Shown: positions 18,476-24,402 of the stretch, in pieces
How the letters are laid out: each line of letters opens with the position of its first letter
Position numbering within the stretch: position 1 is the first letter of the stretch
IMG/VR virus record: IMGVR_UViG_3300043436_003128
Span: 1 to 24,402 of that record
Length of the DNA stretch: 24,402 nt
Direction: 5' to 3' (one strand)
DNA from: a virus
Notes under the pieces: generated by a model
The model's input: the letters and a program-made list of their open reading frames with translations, nothing else
Told to the model about the DNA's origin: nothing
Database searches by the model: none
Made by a program: the position numbers and the translations under genes

Positions 18476-18483
18476 TATATTTG
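18476..18483 (+). promoter_or_regulatory. -7 box for the 18501 gene
   Basis: TATATTTG, in the context GTATATTTGTGTA shared with other promoters of this genome, lies 17 bases before ATG 18501. A TTG at 18458-18460 is closer than the usual spacing. Confidence 0.5.
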
Positions 18484-18500
18484 TGTAAATATTTAAAGCG

Positions 18501-18875
18501 ATGATTATAGGTACAAAAGAATTAGAAGATACTCAGAATGTTGTAAGAATCCCAAATGGTGGGGGATACGAGGAATACAATTTTTACAAGTTGCAATACG
18601 TTAAAACTGAAATTGTTCAAGGAGTTACAGCGAGTATTCCTAATACAACACCAACTTTAAATCAAGTAAGTTTGGCTAATAAGGGATTGGACACAGATAC
18701 TGAAGCTTATTGTTCAGAATATTTCCCATATGACCCTGACTGGCAAAACAATGACAGTTTTATATGTTATGAATCCAATAGAGATATAATGAACGCGGCA
18801 GGAGCTAATGTAGGTCGCCTTCATTCTCAGGTTGATGTTTATAGAATTATCCAATCAACTAATAACGCATACTAA
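18501..18875 (+). CDS. Hypothetical, non-basic protein, 124 aa
   Basis: Unlike its neighbours this protein is not basic. It begins MIIGTKELEDTQNVVRIPNG, with YNFYKLQYVKTEIVQG, several Tyr and an Asn-rich C-terminus (YRIIQSTNNAY). The beta-rich, Tyr/Asn-rich composition resembles small virion decoration or fibre-linked proteins. It has its own -7 box, so it may be expressed separately in the + strand block. Family not recognised. Confidence 0.65.
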   Translation: MIIGTKELEDTQNVVRIPNGGGYEEYNFYKLQYVKTEIVQGVTASIPNTTPTLNQVSLANKGLDTDTEAYCSEYFPYDPDWQNNDSFICYESNRDIMNAAGANVGRLHSQVDVYRIIQSTNNAY

Positions 18876-18886
18876 AAATAAAAAAA

Positions 18887-19285
18887 ATGAAACAACCATT
18901 AGTAAAAACACGCAAGAACCTTTTAGGTCGTGATGTTAAAATTACTCGTTCAGGTAATGAGAAAACTCGTGAAGTCACTGGAAATCGCGTAGCAAAAACT
19001 ACAGTGTCTAAAAATTTAAAGACTGGAGGTAAGAAAATTACTTCAAGTAAAATGGTAATTTCTCCAAGAGAGCAGATGGTTGATGTTATCAACAAGACTA
19101 AATATACAGGTGCGGCAGGTAGAAAGCGTATGCTTGATGTAAATCCTGAGACAAGTAGAAAAAAGACTACTTCTAAAGCTTTTGGTGTAGACCCTAAGAA
19201 AGCAAAAGAAACTAAAAACAAACTTTCAGTTAGAGAGAGTGCGAAGAAAATGTACAAAGGAACTAACCAACCTAAGAGGTTTTAA
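18887..19285 (+). CDS. Basic virion-type protein, tandem paralog A, 132 aa
   Basis: MKQPLVKTRKNLLGRDVKIT begins the gene. Its key blocks (RKNLLGRDVKIT, TREVTGNRVAK, NKTKYTGAAGR, NPETSRKKTT and a final KMYKGTNQPKRF) recur in the next gene, showing a tandem duplication. It is Lys/Thr-rich with no Trp or long hydrophobic run. Short repeated beta-strands with basic loops suggest a structural or nucleic-acid-coating protein. Its role is unknown. It starts 11 bases after the previous gene. Confidence 0.75.
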   Translation: MKQPLVKTRKNLLGRDVKITRSGNEKTREVTGNRVAKTTVSKNLKTGGKKITSSKMVISPREQMVDVINKTKYTGAAGRKRMLDVNPETSRKKTTSKAFGVDPKKAKETKNKLSVRESAKKMYKGTNQPKRF

Positions 19286-19287
19286 TA

Positions 19288-19734
19288 ATGGCTAAAATTA
19301 TCACAAGAAAAAATTTATTAGGGCGTGATGTAAAGATTACAAAAACTCCAACCACTAAAACTCGTGAAGTTACAGGTGACTTTGTTGCCAAGAAAAAAGT
19401 CAAGACTAATTTAAAGGGTACAACTCAAATTAGAAACCCATTTACAGGTACTAAGCGTTTTGAAAAAGTGGATATTGGTAAAAGAGTTTCGACTAGTAAG
19501 ATAAAGGTGAATAGAAAAAATGATTCTATTGACGTTACCAATAAAACAAAGTATACTGGATCAGCAGGAAGAACTAAAAATTGGGATGATAATCCAAAAA
19601 CTAACAGAAAGAAAACTACTGTAAGAACTTACATGGAAGACCCTAATAATGTTAGTAGAATCAAAAAAAATGTTCCGTTAGAAGAAAAAGCTGCAAAGGC
19701 GTATAAGGGAAAAAATTTACCAAGAAGATATTAA
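19288..19734 (+). CDS. Basic virion-type protein, tandem paralog B, 148 aa
   Basis: The blocks TRKNLLGRDVKIT, TREVTGDFVAK, NKTKYTGSAGR, NPKTNRKKTT and AYKGKNLPRRY match paralog A in order. It carries a longer middle insert (about residues 50-68, around RNPFTGTKRFEKVDI). Only 2 bases separate the two genes, so they were formed by duplication and stay co-transcribed. After its stop, another frame continues open to about 19783 with a tail ending TGKTLYGNKKQ, which may be a decayed C-terminal extension. Confidence 0.75.
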   Translation: MAKIITRKNLLGRDVKITKTPTTKTREVTGDFVAKKKVKTNLKGTTQIRNPFTGTKRFEKVDIGKRVSTSKIKVNRKNDSIDVTNKTKYTGSAGRTKNWDDNPKTNRKKTTVRTYMEDPNNVSRIKKNVPLEEKAAKAYKGKNLPRRY

Positions 19735-19787
19735 TCCTATAGCTGCAACAGGAAAAACATTATACGGAAATAAAAAACAATAAAATT

Positions 19788-20126
19788 ATGGCTAAAATGT
19801 ACACCACTTCTAAAACTAACCCTATTACAGGAATGTCTACAGATAAAAACCCTCGTCAAGAAAAGAGACAGGCTCGAAGAGAAGAGAAAGCTTTAAATAA
19901 AAGTCTTAACGAGGGGATTAAAAAGCAAAAGGTTGACAAGTCTGTAAAAACCATTTCTTACAAAGGAGTTCCTGCCAATGAAACTCCCAAGCAAAAAGAT
20001 TGGAGAGATAGAGTTAAACCAGATAAGGGCGGTAAGAAAAATATGTCTACTAATACACCTAAAACAAAGAAAGGTATTAGTATAATCCCGAAGTCTTGTC
20101 GTGGCCCTAAGGAGTGGACTAGATAG
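19788..20126 (+). CDS. Basic phage protein, 112 aa
   Basis: MAKMYTTSKTNPITGMSTDK begins a Lys/Arg/Thr-rich protein; the middle (EKRQARREEKALNKSLNEG) is a charged helix, and the C-terminus GISIIPKSCRGPKEWTR ends the + strand block. No domain is recognised. The composition matches the other proteins of this block. Its stop overlaps the stop of the convergent gene at 20119 by 8 bases, and no terminator is visible between them. Confidence 0.7.
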   Translation: MAKMYTTSKTNPITGMSTDKNPRQEKRQARREEKALNKSLNEGIKKQKVDKSVKTISYKGVPANETPKQKDWRDRVKPDKGGKKNMSTNTPKTKKGISIIPKSCRGPKEWTR

Positions 20127-20373
20127 AATCTCGGTTCATAAAGATAGACTTAATTGATTCGTAAGGTAATTTGAATAGGCGTGGGTTTCCCATGCCTATT
20201 TCTATTACAGCGTATTCCGGAACCAACTCGTCCACTTGACGTATAGACATCACATCTCGAATGTCGAACATAGTTCTTACCAATTGTTCTGTTGGAGTTA
20301 GGTCGAAGAAGTTTATGTTTCCGCTATTGGTTAGGACCTCCAAAGCCTCGATATAGTAGCCTCTAATCAACAT
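20119..20373 (-). CDS. Hypothetical phage protein, 84 aa
   Basis: MLIRGYYIEALEVLTNSGNI begins this protein; later FDLTPTEQLVRTMFDIRDVM. Alternating helix and strand signals, no known motif, neutral to slightly acidic. It overlaps the 67-aa gene by 11 bases and is the last gene of the - strand operon that starts near 24.4 kb. Function unknown. Confidence 0.6.
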   Translation of the reverse strand: MLIRGYYIEALEVLTNSGNINFFDLTPTEQLVRTMFDIRDVMSIRQVDELVPEYAVIEIGMGNPRLFKLPYESIKSIFMNRDSI

Positions 20374-20566
20374 TTGGTCTTAGGATATGTCGGATTAATC
20401 TTCGTAGGTTCTTTGCGTCTCTATAGGAGAGAGGAATCAATTGTCTGCCCTTATCATCGGTTATAGCAACATCCACTCCTGCGCCATTGGCCCATTCAGA
20501 GACTTCCATAAATTTCCCTTCCTCCTGATCGTGGAAGAATGTCTTCTTAATTTTTTTTGTGTGCAT
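20363..20566 (-). CDS. Conserved small phage protein, 67 aa
   Basis: MHTKKIKKTFFHDQEEGKFM leads to VSEWANGAGVDVAITDDKGR and a helical YRDAKNLRRLIRHIL. The 'EWANGxGVDV' core with a following helix recurs in phage proteins of unknown function. It overlaps the nuclease gene by 20 bases, so both are probably translated together. Confidence 0.65.
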   Translation of the reverse strand: MHTKKIKKTFFHDQEEGKFMEVSEWANGAGVDVAITDDKGRQLIPLSYRDAKNLRRLIRHILRPNVD

Positions 20567-21035
20567 TTTCTTTAAATCTTAATAGTTGATCTTGTTCTAG
20601 TACATACGAATCTCCTGTTCCAAGGTTACGAATATTCTCTTCTTTTTTTACATCTTCTGAGCGTGAGTATCCAGCGAATCGGATAGTGTAGTCATCTTCC
20701 ACTATGGCAAGGACGTACATATCCATCGGTTGAGAGTTTAACTTAACAATCATACGCCCTTTTGGAAGGCGAGTGCTTTTGATGTCTATTGTCAAATTCT
20801 TATACACGCAGTCTGGTTGACCTGCCGTATCATCTCCAAAAGACAAACTGAAATGGATGTTGTGCCACTTGCAGAAGGCATACTCCGAAAGACATCCGTC
20901 AAAGTCTATTTCAAACCCCGACTTGTCCGAGGCAAACTTTTGATCCACCACATTTTTCTTTCTACTGAAGAATGATCTTGTGGAGGCAAGTGTTCTCAAA
21001 AAGTGAACTTCAGATTCGTTTAGTTTAATCGTCAT
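20547..21035 (-). CDS. PD-(D/E)XK-like nuclease, 162 aa
   Basis: GCLSEYAFCKW (47-57) supplies a candidate helix with E51; GQPD (72-75) and then DIKST (84-88) match the PD...(D/E)xK pattern (D75, D84, K86), the catalytic core of many phage and restriction endonucleases. The following KGRMIVK strand is as expected. It would cut or nick DNA; the target is unknown. It overlaps a 32-aa membrane protein upstream (ATGA) and is near the methyltransferase gene, so protection of phage DNA and attack on unmethylated DNA is conceivable. That pairing is an inference. Confidence 0.7.
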   Translation of the reverse strand: MTIKLNESEVHFLRTLASTRSFFSRKKNVVDQKFASDKSGFEIDFDGCLSEYAFCKWHNIHFSLSFGDDTAGQPDCVYKNLTIDIKSTRLPKGRMIVKLNSQPMDMYVLAIVEDDYTIRFAGYSRSEDVKKEENIRNLGTGDSYVLEQDQLLRFKENAHKKN

Positions 21036-21130
21036 GATTGAAATCCAGTTTGGTTATCATCACCTCCAAAGTAGGAGAGAAATACTATTATCGCTGTTAT
21101 GATCACAGCCGCCATTAGAAATTTATTCAT
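21032..21130 (-). CDS. Tiny single-helix membrane protein, 32 aa
   Basis: The frame encodes MNKFLMAAVIITAIIVFLSY and a short acidic tail (FGGDDNQTGFQS). One membrane helix with the N-terminus inside is predicted. Its TGA overlaps the ATG of the nuclease gene, and its start is five bases after the stop of the lipoprotein gene. Both envelope genes and the nuclease may be expressed together. Function unknown. Confidence 0.55.
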   Translation of the reverse strand: MNKFLMAAVIITAIIVFLSYFGGDDNQTGFQS

Positions 21131-21135
21131 AGTGT

Positions 21136-21333
21136 TTAATATTCAGGGTCTGTTGTTGTTCCTACAGTTGTTGGGTCTACCCAAACTGTATCCTCGGGTA
21201 TCTTAACAACTTTAAACATTTGGTAGTCTTCTTTCTTTAGTGGATGGTAAGTGCTTATGTCGCAACTTAACGCTAGGCAAGTTATTACAACCGCTAACAA
21301 GAATATAAATAATTTTTTACTTTTTGTTGACAT
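21136..21333 (-). CDS. Small predicted lipoprotein, 65 aa
   Basis: From ATG at 21333 it starts MSTKSKKLFIFLLAVVITCL and reaches LALSC at the signal peptidase II site, followed by DISTYHPLKKEDYQ. This is a type II signal with a lipobox, so the mature protein of about 40 residues is lipid-anchored. In phages such genes often act in superinfection exclusion or as outer-membrane spanins. A longer start at 21345 (MNRT) is possible. It overlaps the end of the methyltransferase gene by 17 bases. Confidence 0.65.
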   Translation of the reverse strand: MSTKSKKLFIFLLAVVITCLALSCDISTYHPLKKEDYQMFKVVKIPEDTVWVDPTTVGTTTDPEY

Positions 21334-22954
21334 TGTTCTGTTCATTAATTAGTTCACTTACTTCTTGAATTCTCTTTCCAATCCACGCCATCACAGGAAC
21401 AGCCATTGAGTTGCCCAATGCTTTGTATCTTGGGCCATCTGGAGACTCTTCCTTTTTTCTATATGGAATATTTGTAAAGTTGTCTGGAAATCCTTGCAGT
21501 CTTTCGCACTCCACAGGAGTTAGTCTACGAACTCTTGCGTTCTGAATTGTACCACCTGTGTGATTGATATCTGAAGCGGAGGATGAAAGAGTTTGAGAAG
21601 TCTGCTCGTTGATGCTCATATTGTACATATCAACGGCAACTGGAAATACAGCGTGAGGACCTCTAGCGACTAAAGTAGGTATTGTTTCTGACTCTTCAAT
21701 CTTTGCATCGTATTGAGCATTTTCGCCTTGATTAAAAGATGCTCTATCTAATATAACAAGACCTCTTCCTTCAGTTAAATCATCGTTTCCAATTCCCTTG
21801 TAATCTCTTGCTCTTAATGTGCCTATTGTTTCAGATTCATTTGGAGGTAACCACTTCGTTTCGTTTTTCTTGTCATTATAAAAAACAGCCTTAATTTCAT
21901 CTATGGCTTCCATACTGCATCCACCTCTACTACCTTTTGAAGTTGTAATAGTCGGTGATGTATTAATAATAGGTTCTGAAGAAGACAACAACTCTGTTTC
22001 AGAAACTATTGGTGTATTTCCACCACCTGTTCCCCAACGAGATGTAACTGTGCTACTTGTTTCGCCCATTTCCTTAACTCGACTGTCGTTAGGGTGATTT
22101 TCGTAAACATCTTTTTGAATCACAGCAGAGAAGTGTCCCTTATCTGGCATATATTGATCGTGGCAACGAGTTGTTAGACTAGCGGCTGTTTGCCCCCCAT
22201 CCCACCAAGACCCATTTTCCACAACAGATACAGTAGACCTAACGTCTCCTACATCAAAACAATTCAATGTATTTGACACCTGATCTTCTACCCAGGTTTC
22301 TAATCCGTCTTTGGTTGTTGCTCTGCTTGATTTACGGTATGGAGTAGAGCTTCCCTCAATCGATCTGGTAACTTTTTCCCTCTTACTTCTGCTCTCCGCA
22401 ATATCCCTGCACAGGCTTTCTGACTCAAATAGAACCGCTGCGGCAGGTCTCCAGTCTCCAAGGTATCCGATAAGAAAGACTCTTCTGCGTCTTTGTGCGA
22501 CTCCAAAATGTTGAGCGTCAAGAACTCTGTAGGCGAACCCATACCCGAGTTCCCCCAACGCCCCGAGGAGGGAACCAAAATCTTTTCCTCCGTTACTTGA
22601 CAAGACGCCGGGGACATTTTCCCAAACGATCCACTGGGGTTTTGCTTTGTCAGCAATTCGACAGAATTCAAGGGCCAAGTTGCCACGAGGGTCTTCCATT
22701 CCTTTTCGGAGACCTGCAACTGAGAATGATTGGCAGGGAGTTCCTCCAACGAGAACATCGATAGTTGTTTCATTAAATATAGGGTTTGAGTGAATTAAAG
22801 TCATATCCCCAAGGTTTGGGGTTTCTGGGTAGTGGTGCTGTAACACAGCAGATGGGAATGGTTCTATTTCAGAAAACCATTGTGGCTTCCATCCTAATGA
22901 GTGCCAAGCCATTGTTGCAGCTTCGATACCCGAGCATACTGATCCGTATTTCAT
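21317..22954 (-). CDS. dcm: DNA C5-cytosine methyltransferase, 545 aa
   Basis: The family motifs are in order: motif I-like VCSGIEAATMAW (6-17), motif IV GGTPCQSFSVAG (70-81) with catalytic Cys74, motif VI WENVPG (111-116), motif VIII QRRRRVFLIG (154-163), and C-terminal LTPVECERLQGFP (478-490) and ALGNSMAVPV (512-521). The stretch between VIII and IX (about 170-475) is long and holds the target recognition region; its sequence specificity cannot be read. The enzyme transfers methyl groups from SAM to cytosine C5, most likely to protect phage DNA from host restriction. It overlaps the MazG-like gene by 4 bases (ATGA). Confidence 0.95.
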   Translation of the reverse strand: MKYGSVCSGIEAATMAWHSLGWKPQWFSEIEPFPSAVLQHHYPETPNLGDMTLIHSNPIFNETTIDVLVGGTPCQSFSVAGLRKGMEDPRGNLALEFCRIADKAKPQWIVWENVPGVLSSNGGKDFGSLLGALGELGYGFAYRVLDAQHFGVAQRRRRVFLIGYLGDWRPAAAVLFESESLCRDIAESRSKREKVTRSIEGSSTPYRKSSRATTKDGLETWVEDQVSNTLNCFDVGDVRSTVSVVENGSWWDGGQTAASLTTRCHDQYMPDKGHFSAVIQKDVYENHPNDSRVKEMGETSSTVTSRWGTGGGNTPIVSETELLSSSEPIINTSPTITTSKGSRGGCSMEAIDEIKAVFYNDKKNETKWLPPNESETIGTLRARDYKGIGNDDLTEGRGLVILDRASFNQGENAQYDAKIEESETIPTLVARGPHAVFPVAVDMYNMSINEQTSQTLSSSASDINHTGGTIQNARVRRLTPVECERLQGFPDNFTNIPYRKKEESPDGPRYKALGNSMAVPVMAWIGKRIQEVSELINEQNNVNKK

Positions 22955-23187
22955 TTGTTCTTTATTTTTTCGATTGCACTTTTTAAATACACAGCCATAT
23001 CAAGGCACTCCTCGTATGCTTCTTGTAGCCACATTAGGTGGTCATAGTCAGTTCGGTCAACTGTTGTTCCGTACTGCAAGAAACCTTTCTTCTCTCTTTT
23101 TTTAAGGTCATCATATAATTTGGTGAGAATCTTAGAGTCTTTGATTTCGTATTGAGGTTCTATGTTGTGGGTACTATTCTGCTCCAT
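22951..23187 (-). CDS. MazG-like nucleotide pyrophosphohydrolase-type protein, 78 aa
   Basis: From ATG at 23187: a helical N-terminus leads to KKGFLQYGTTVDRTD (33-47) and WLQEAYEECLDMAVYL (53-68). The EExxD motif (E59-E60, D63) resembles the metal-binding part of all-alpha NTP pyrophosphohydrolases (MazG and relatives), which remove dUTP or other NTPs or lower (p)ppGpp. The protein is short, so only part of the fold may be present. A different function is possible. Its start overlaps the end of the upstream gene by 14 bases. Confidence 0.55.
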   Translation of the reverse strand: MEQNSTHNIEPQYEIKDSKILTKLYDDLKKREKKGFLQYGTTVDRTDYDHLMWLQEAYEECLDMAVYLKSAIEKIKNK

Positions 23188-23410
23188 AAGTCTCGTAGTG
23201 TTTACGGATAATATTCTCAACGAACTTTTGTTTTGTTTCATTCCAATCACTTGTATCTGTCTCGTCTTTTGATAGTTGAGCAGACACTCCGTAAATTGTT
23301 CCTTCCGCAGTTACAGATTTAGCCAGGGTGTATTCGTACTTCACATCTAAAGTAATTTCTCCTTTAAAGTAATACTCTGTCTTGTGTGGTTTTTGAATCG
23401 TAATCTCCAT
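23174..23410 (-). CDS. Hypothetical phage protein, 78 aa
   Basis: From ATG at 23410: MEITIQKPHKTEYYFKGEIT and then SVTAEGTIYGVSAQLSKDET; the end is helical (WNETKQKFVENIIRKHYETYG). A beta-sheet followed by a helix, no known motif. An upstream in-frame ATG at 23497 lies inside the DnaA-like gene and is less likely; the ATG at 23410 is next to the stop of that gene (23412). Role unknown. Confidence 0.6.
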   Translation of the reverse strand: MEITIQKPHKTEYYFKGEITLDVKYEYTLAKSVTAEGTIYGVSAQLSKDETDTSDWNETKQKFVENIIRKHYETYGAE

Positions 23411-23411
23411 T

Positions 23412-23921
23412 TTATTTCTCGATTTTAAGTTTAAAGTAAAGGTCTCTGTATGCTTGTCTAGGTTGTGGGTAGCCAAGCTCTTCCATTTTCTCAACAAAGT
23501 ATTGTACTAGCATTCTGTCCTTCCAAGAGGTTAGTATTGTATCCTCAAATGTTTTGATTCCGTAAAGGACCGTTGCGTGGTTTTTGTTTTTAAATTCGCT
23601 ACCAATCCCACCTAATGTTACAGGAAGTGTTTTATACATCATCCAAAAAACTAATTGTCTATAGACTACATTCTCTCTCTTTCTGTTCTCTTCACCTGTC
23701 GCATTGTATATTTTCATTGCCACATCTTTCATGAGGTCTATATAGTTTCTCATATTAGTGCCTATAGCAACATTGTGAATCACATGGCTAAATTTGTCAG
23801 CCTCTTCTTTTAGGTGAGGAACATAGAGAATTAAATCATGAATGAATCTCTCTTTACGATCATTTGGCACATACTCTAGGATGTCTCCAAAATGAATTTT
23901 CTTTTCTTCTTGAACTTCCAT
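23412..23921 (-). CDS. Stand-alone DnaA domain IV-like protein, 169 aa
   Basis: Residues about 84-130 (ENVVYRQLVFWMMYKTLPVT, then IGSEFKNKNHATVLYGIKTF) follow the DnaA C-terminal pattern 'A...A..L......LxxIGxxFGxRDHSTVLHAxxxI', including the signature NKNHATVLYGIK that reads the DnaA box. No ATPase domain precedes it; the N-terminal 75 residues are helical and acidic. DnaA domain IV alone could bind DnaA-box-like repeats as an origin-binding factor or regulator, or compete with host DnaA. The window has DnaA-box-like sites at 13197 and 15130-15172. Family membership is likely, role is inferred. Confidence 0.8.
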   Translation of the reverse strand: MEVQEEKKIHFGDILEYVPNDRKERFIHDLILYVPHLKEEADKFSHVIHNVAIGTNMRNYIDLMKDVAMKIYNATGEENRKRENVVYRQLVFWMMYKTLPVTLGGIGSEFKNKNHATVLYGIKTFEDTILTSWKDRMLVQYFVEKMEELGYPQPRQAYRDLYFKLKIEK

Positions 23922-23932
23922 TTTTGTTTTTG

Positions 23933-24355
23933 TTATTGTTTTAGGTTATTGAAAATTTCTTGAACTTGCTCTAGTGTGTGTCGTTGGATAAAGTCCCAGT
24001 AGACGAACTTGTACAGATTTTGAAAATATTTGTGTTTGTAATTTTCAGAGTTGACCGGCTTGTCGAGGCCAAGTTCTTTACAAGTCCTTTTATTCGCTTT
24101 ACTTTTAATTTCATCGCTGACTTCTTTAGAGATAATGTTATTGTTCCGCAAATATCTAACATTCTTTTCACAAAATCCAAATAAAACTTCAACTATTTCA
24201 ACATATTTTTTATCAACACAGATATAAACAGCTTCAATGTTTTCGTAAAACGCTTCTTTTGAACCAATTAACTCACCATCCTTCAGTTTTGTAATTGCAA
24301 CCTGTCGAAGGCCATACTGAAAAGCCGGATCAGAATGGTATGTCTTCGTCTTCAT
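23933..24355 (-). CDS. Hypothetical phage protein, 140 aa
   Basis: MKTKTYHSDPAFQYGLRQVA begins this mostly helical, Lys-rich protein. The middle includes VDKKYVEIVEVLFGFCEKNV and a charged KSKANKRTCKELGLDKP section. No family is recognised. It overlaps the end of the presumed SSB gene by 26 bases and lies directly before the DnaA-like gene, so it may belong to the replication genes as a loader or adaptor, but that is from position only. Confidence 0.65.
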   Translation of the reverse strand: MKTKTYHSDPAFQYGLRQVAITKLKDGELIGSKEAFYENIEAVYICVDKKYVEIVEVLFGFCEKNVRYLRNNNIISKEVSDEIKSKANKRTCKELGLDKPVNSENYKHKYFQNLYKFVYWDFIQRHTLEQVQEIFNNLKQ

Positions 24356-24402
24356 ATTCGTGTTGTCTTGTTTCGTATTCGTCTAATAAAATTCCCTTAC
24401 TA
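24330..24402 (-). CDS. ssb: C-terminus of probable single-stranded DNA-binding protein (5' partial)
   Basis: The frame enters from the right edge, reads SKGILLDEYETRQHEYEDED and ends IPF-stop at 24330-24332. An acidic tail finishing in 'D-[ED]-D-I-P-F' is the hallmark of bacterial and phage SSB proteins, where it recruits replication and repair partners. Only the last 24 residues are visible, so the OB-fold cannot be checked. It lies upstream of the DnaA-like gene, fitting a replication module. Confidence 0.6.
   Translation of the reverse strand, partial: SKGILLDEYETRQHEYEDEDIPF

Noticed and set aside
22300-22773. Long open frame on the - strand inside the methyltransferase gene (157 aa)
   Set aside because: It is an alternate frame of a gene with complete C5-methyltransferase motifs; its protein has no natural features of its own.

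Overview
The window looks like part of the genome of a tailed phage (or prophage) of a Bacteroidetes host, most likely a flavobacterium-type one. Three things point there: Bacteroidetes promoters (TAnnTTTG -7 boxes, some with a TTTG about 19-21 bases upstream), A-rich start contexts with few Shine-Dalgarno sites, and many small tightly packed or overlapping genes typical of phages. No integrase, terminase, portal, major capsid protein or polymerase lies inside the window.

Layout. (1) 1-2360, mostly + strand: the C-terminus of a virion/tail-type protein, two small conserved phage proteins, an HNH-like protein, a small basic protein and an AT-rich HNH endonuclease. (2) 2339-6873, - strand: an operon-like run with RecT annealing protein, YqaJ-type exonuclease, a nested set of membrane/coiled-coil proteins that may be lysis genes, a GroES-like co-chaperonin and a RusA-like resolvase. 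(3) 7048-12364, - strand: about a dozen unrecognised genes, many of them strongly acidic, several sharing the start context TTAAGACA-ATG-AAA. (4) 12365-13730: non-coding DNA with a tRNA-like fold, a mosaic of imperfect repeats, a DnaA-box-like site and a G/C-run-rich island. (5) 13735-14961: three basic proteins on the - strand, separated by terminators. (6) 14962-15416: non-coding, with paired DnaA-box-like repeats and a dense series of stem-loops. (7) 15417-17178: small accessory phage genes on the - strand. (8) 17253-20126: a + strand block of lysine-rich small proteins (a DUF6321-like protein and a tandem paralog pair), probably virion-associated. (9) 20119-24402, - strand: a PD-(D/E)XK-like nuclease, a small lipoprotein, a full-length C5 cytosine methyltransferase, a MazG-like protein, a stand-alone DnaA domain IV-like protein, and the C-terminal tip of what is probably a single-stranded DNA-binding protein.

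How it fits together: RecT, exonuclease, RusA and SSB form a recombination/replication set. The DnaA-like protein could act at one of the two repeat-rich non-coding regions. The methyltransferase probably marks phage DNA, and the nearby nuclease may act on unmarked DNA or in replication. The most unusual parts are the acidic gene cluster, the tRNA-like structure in the large non-coding region, and the stem-loop array at 15.2-15.4 kb. Function calls rest on motifs read by eye, without database searches.
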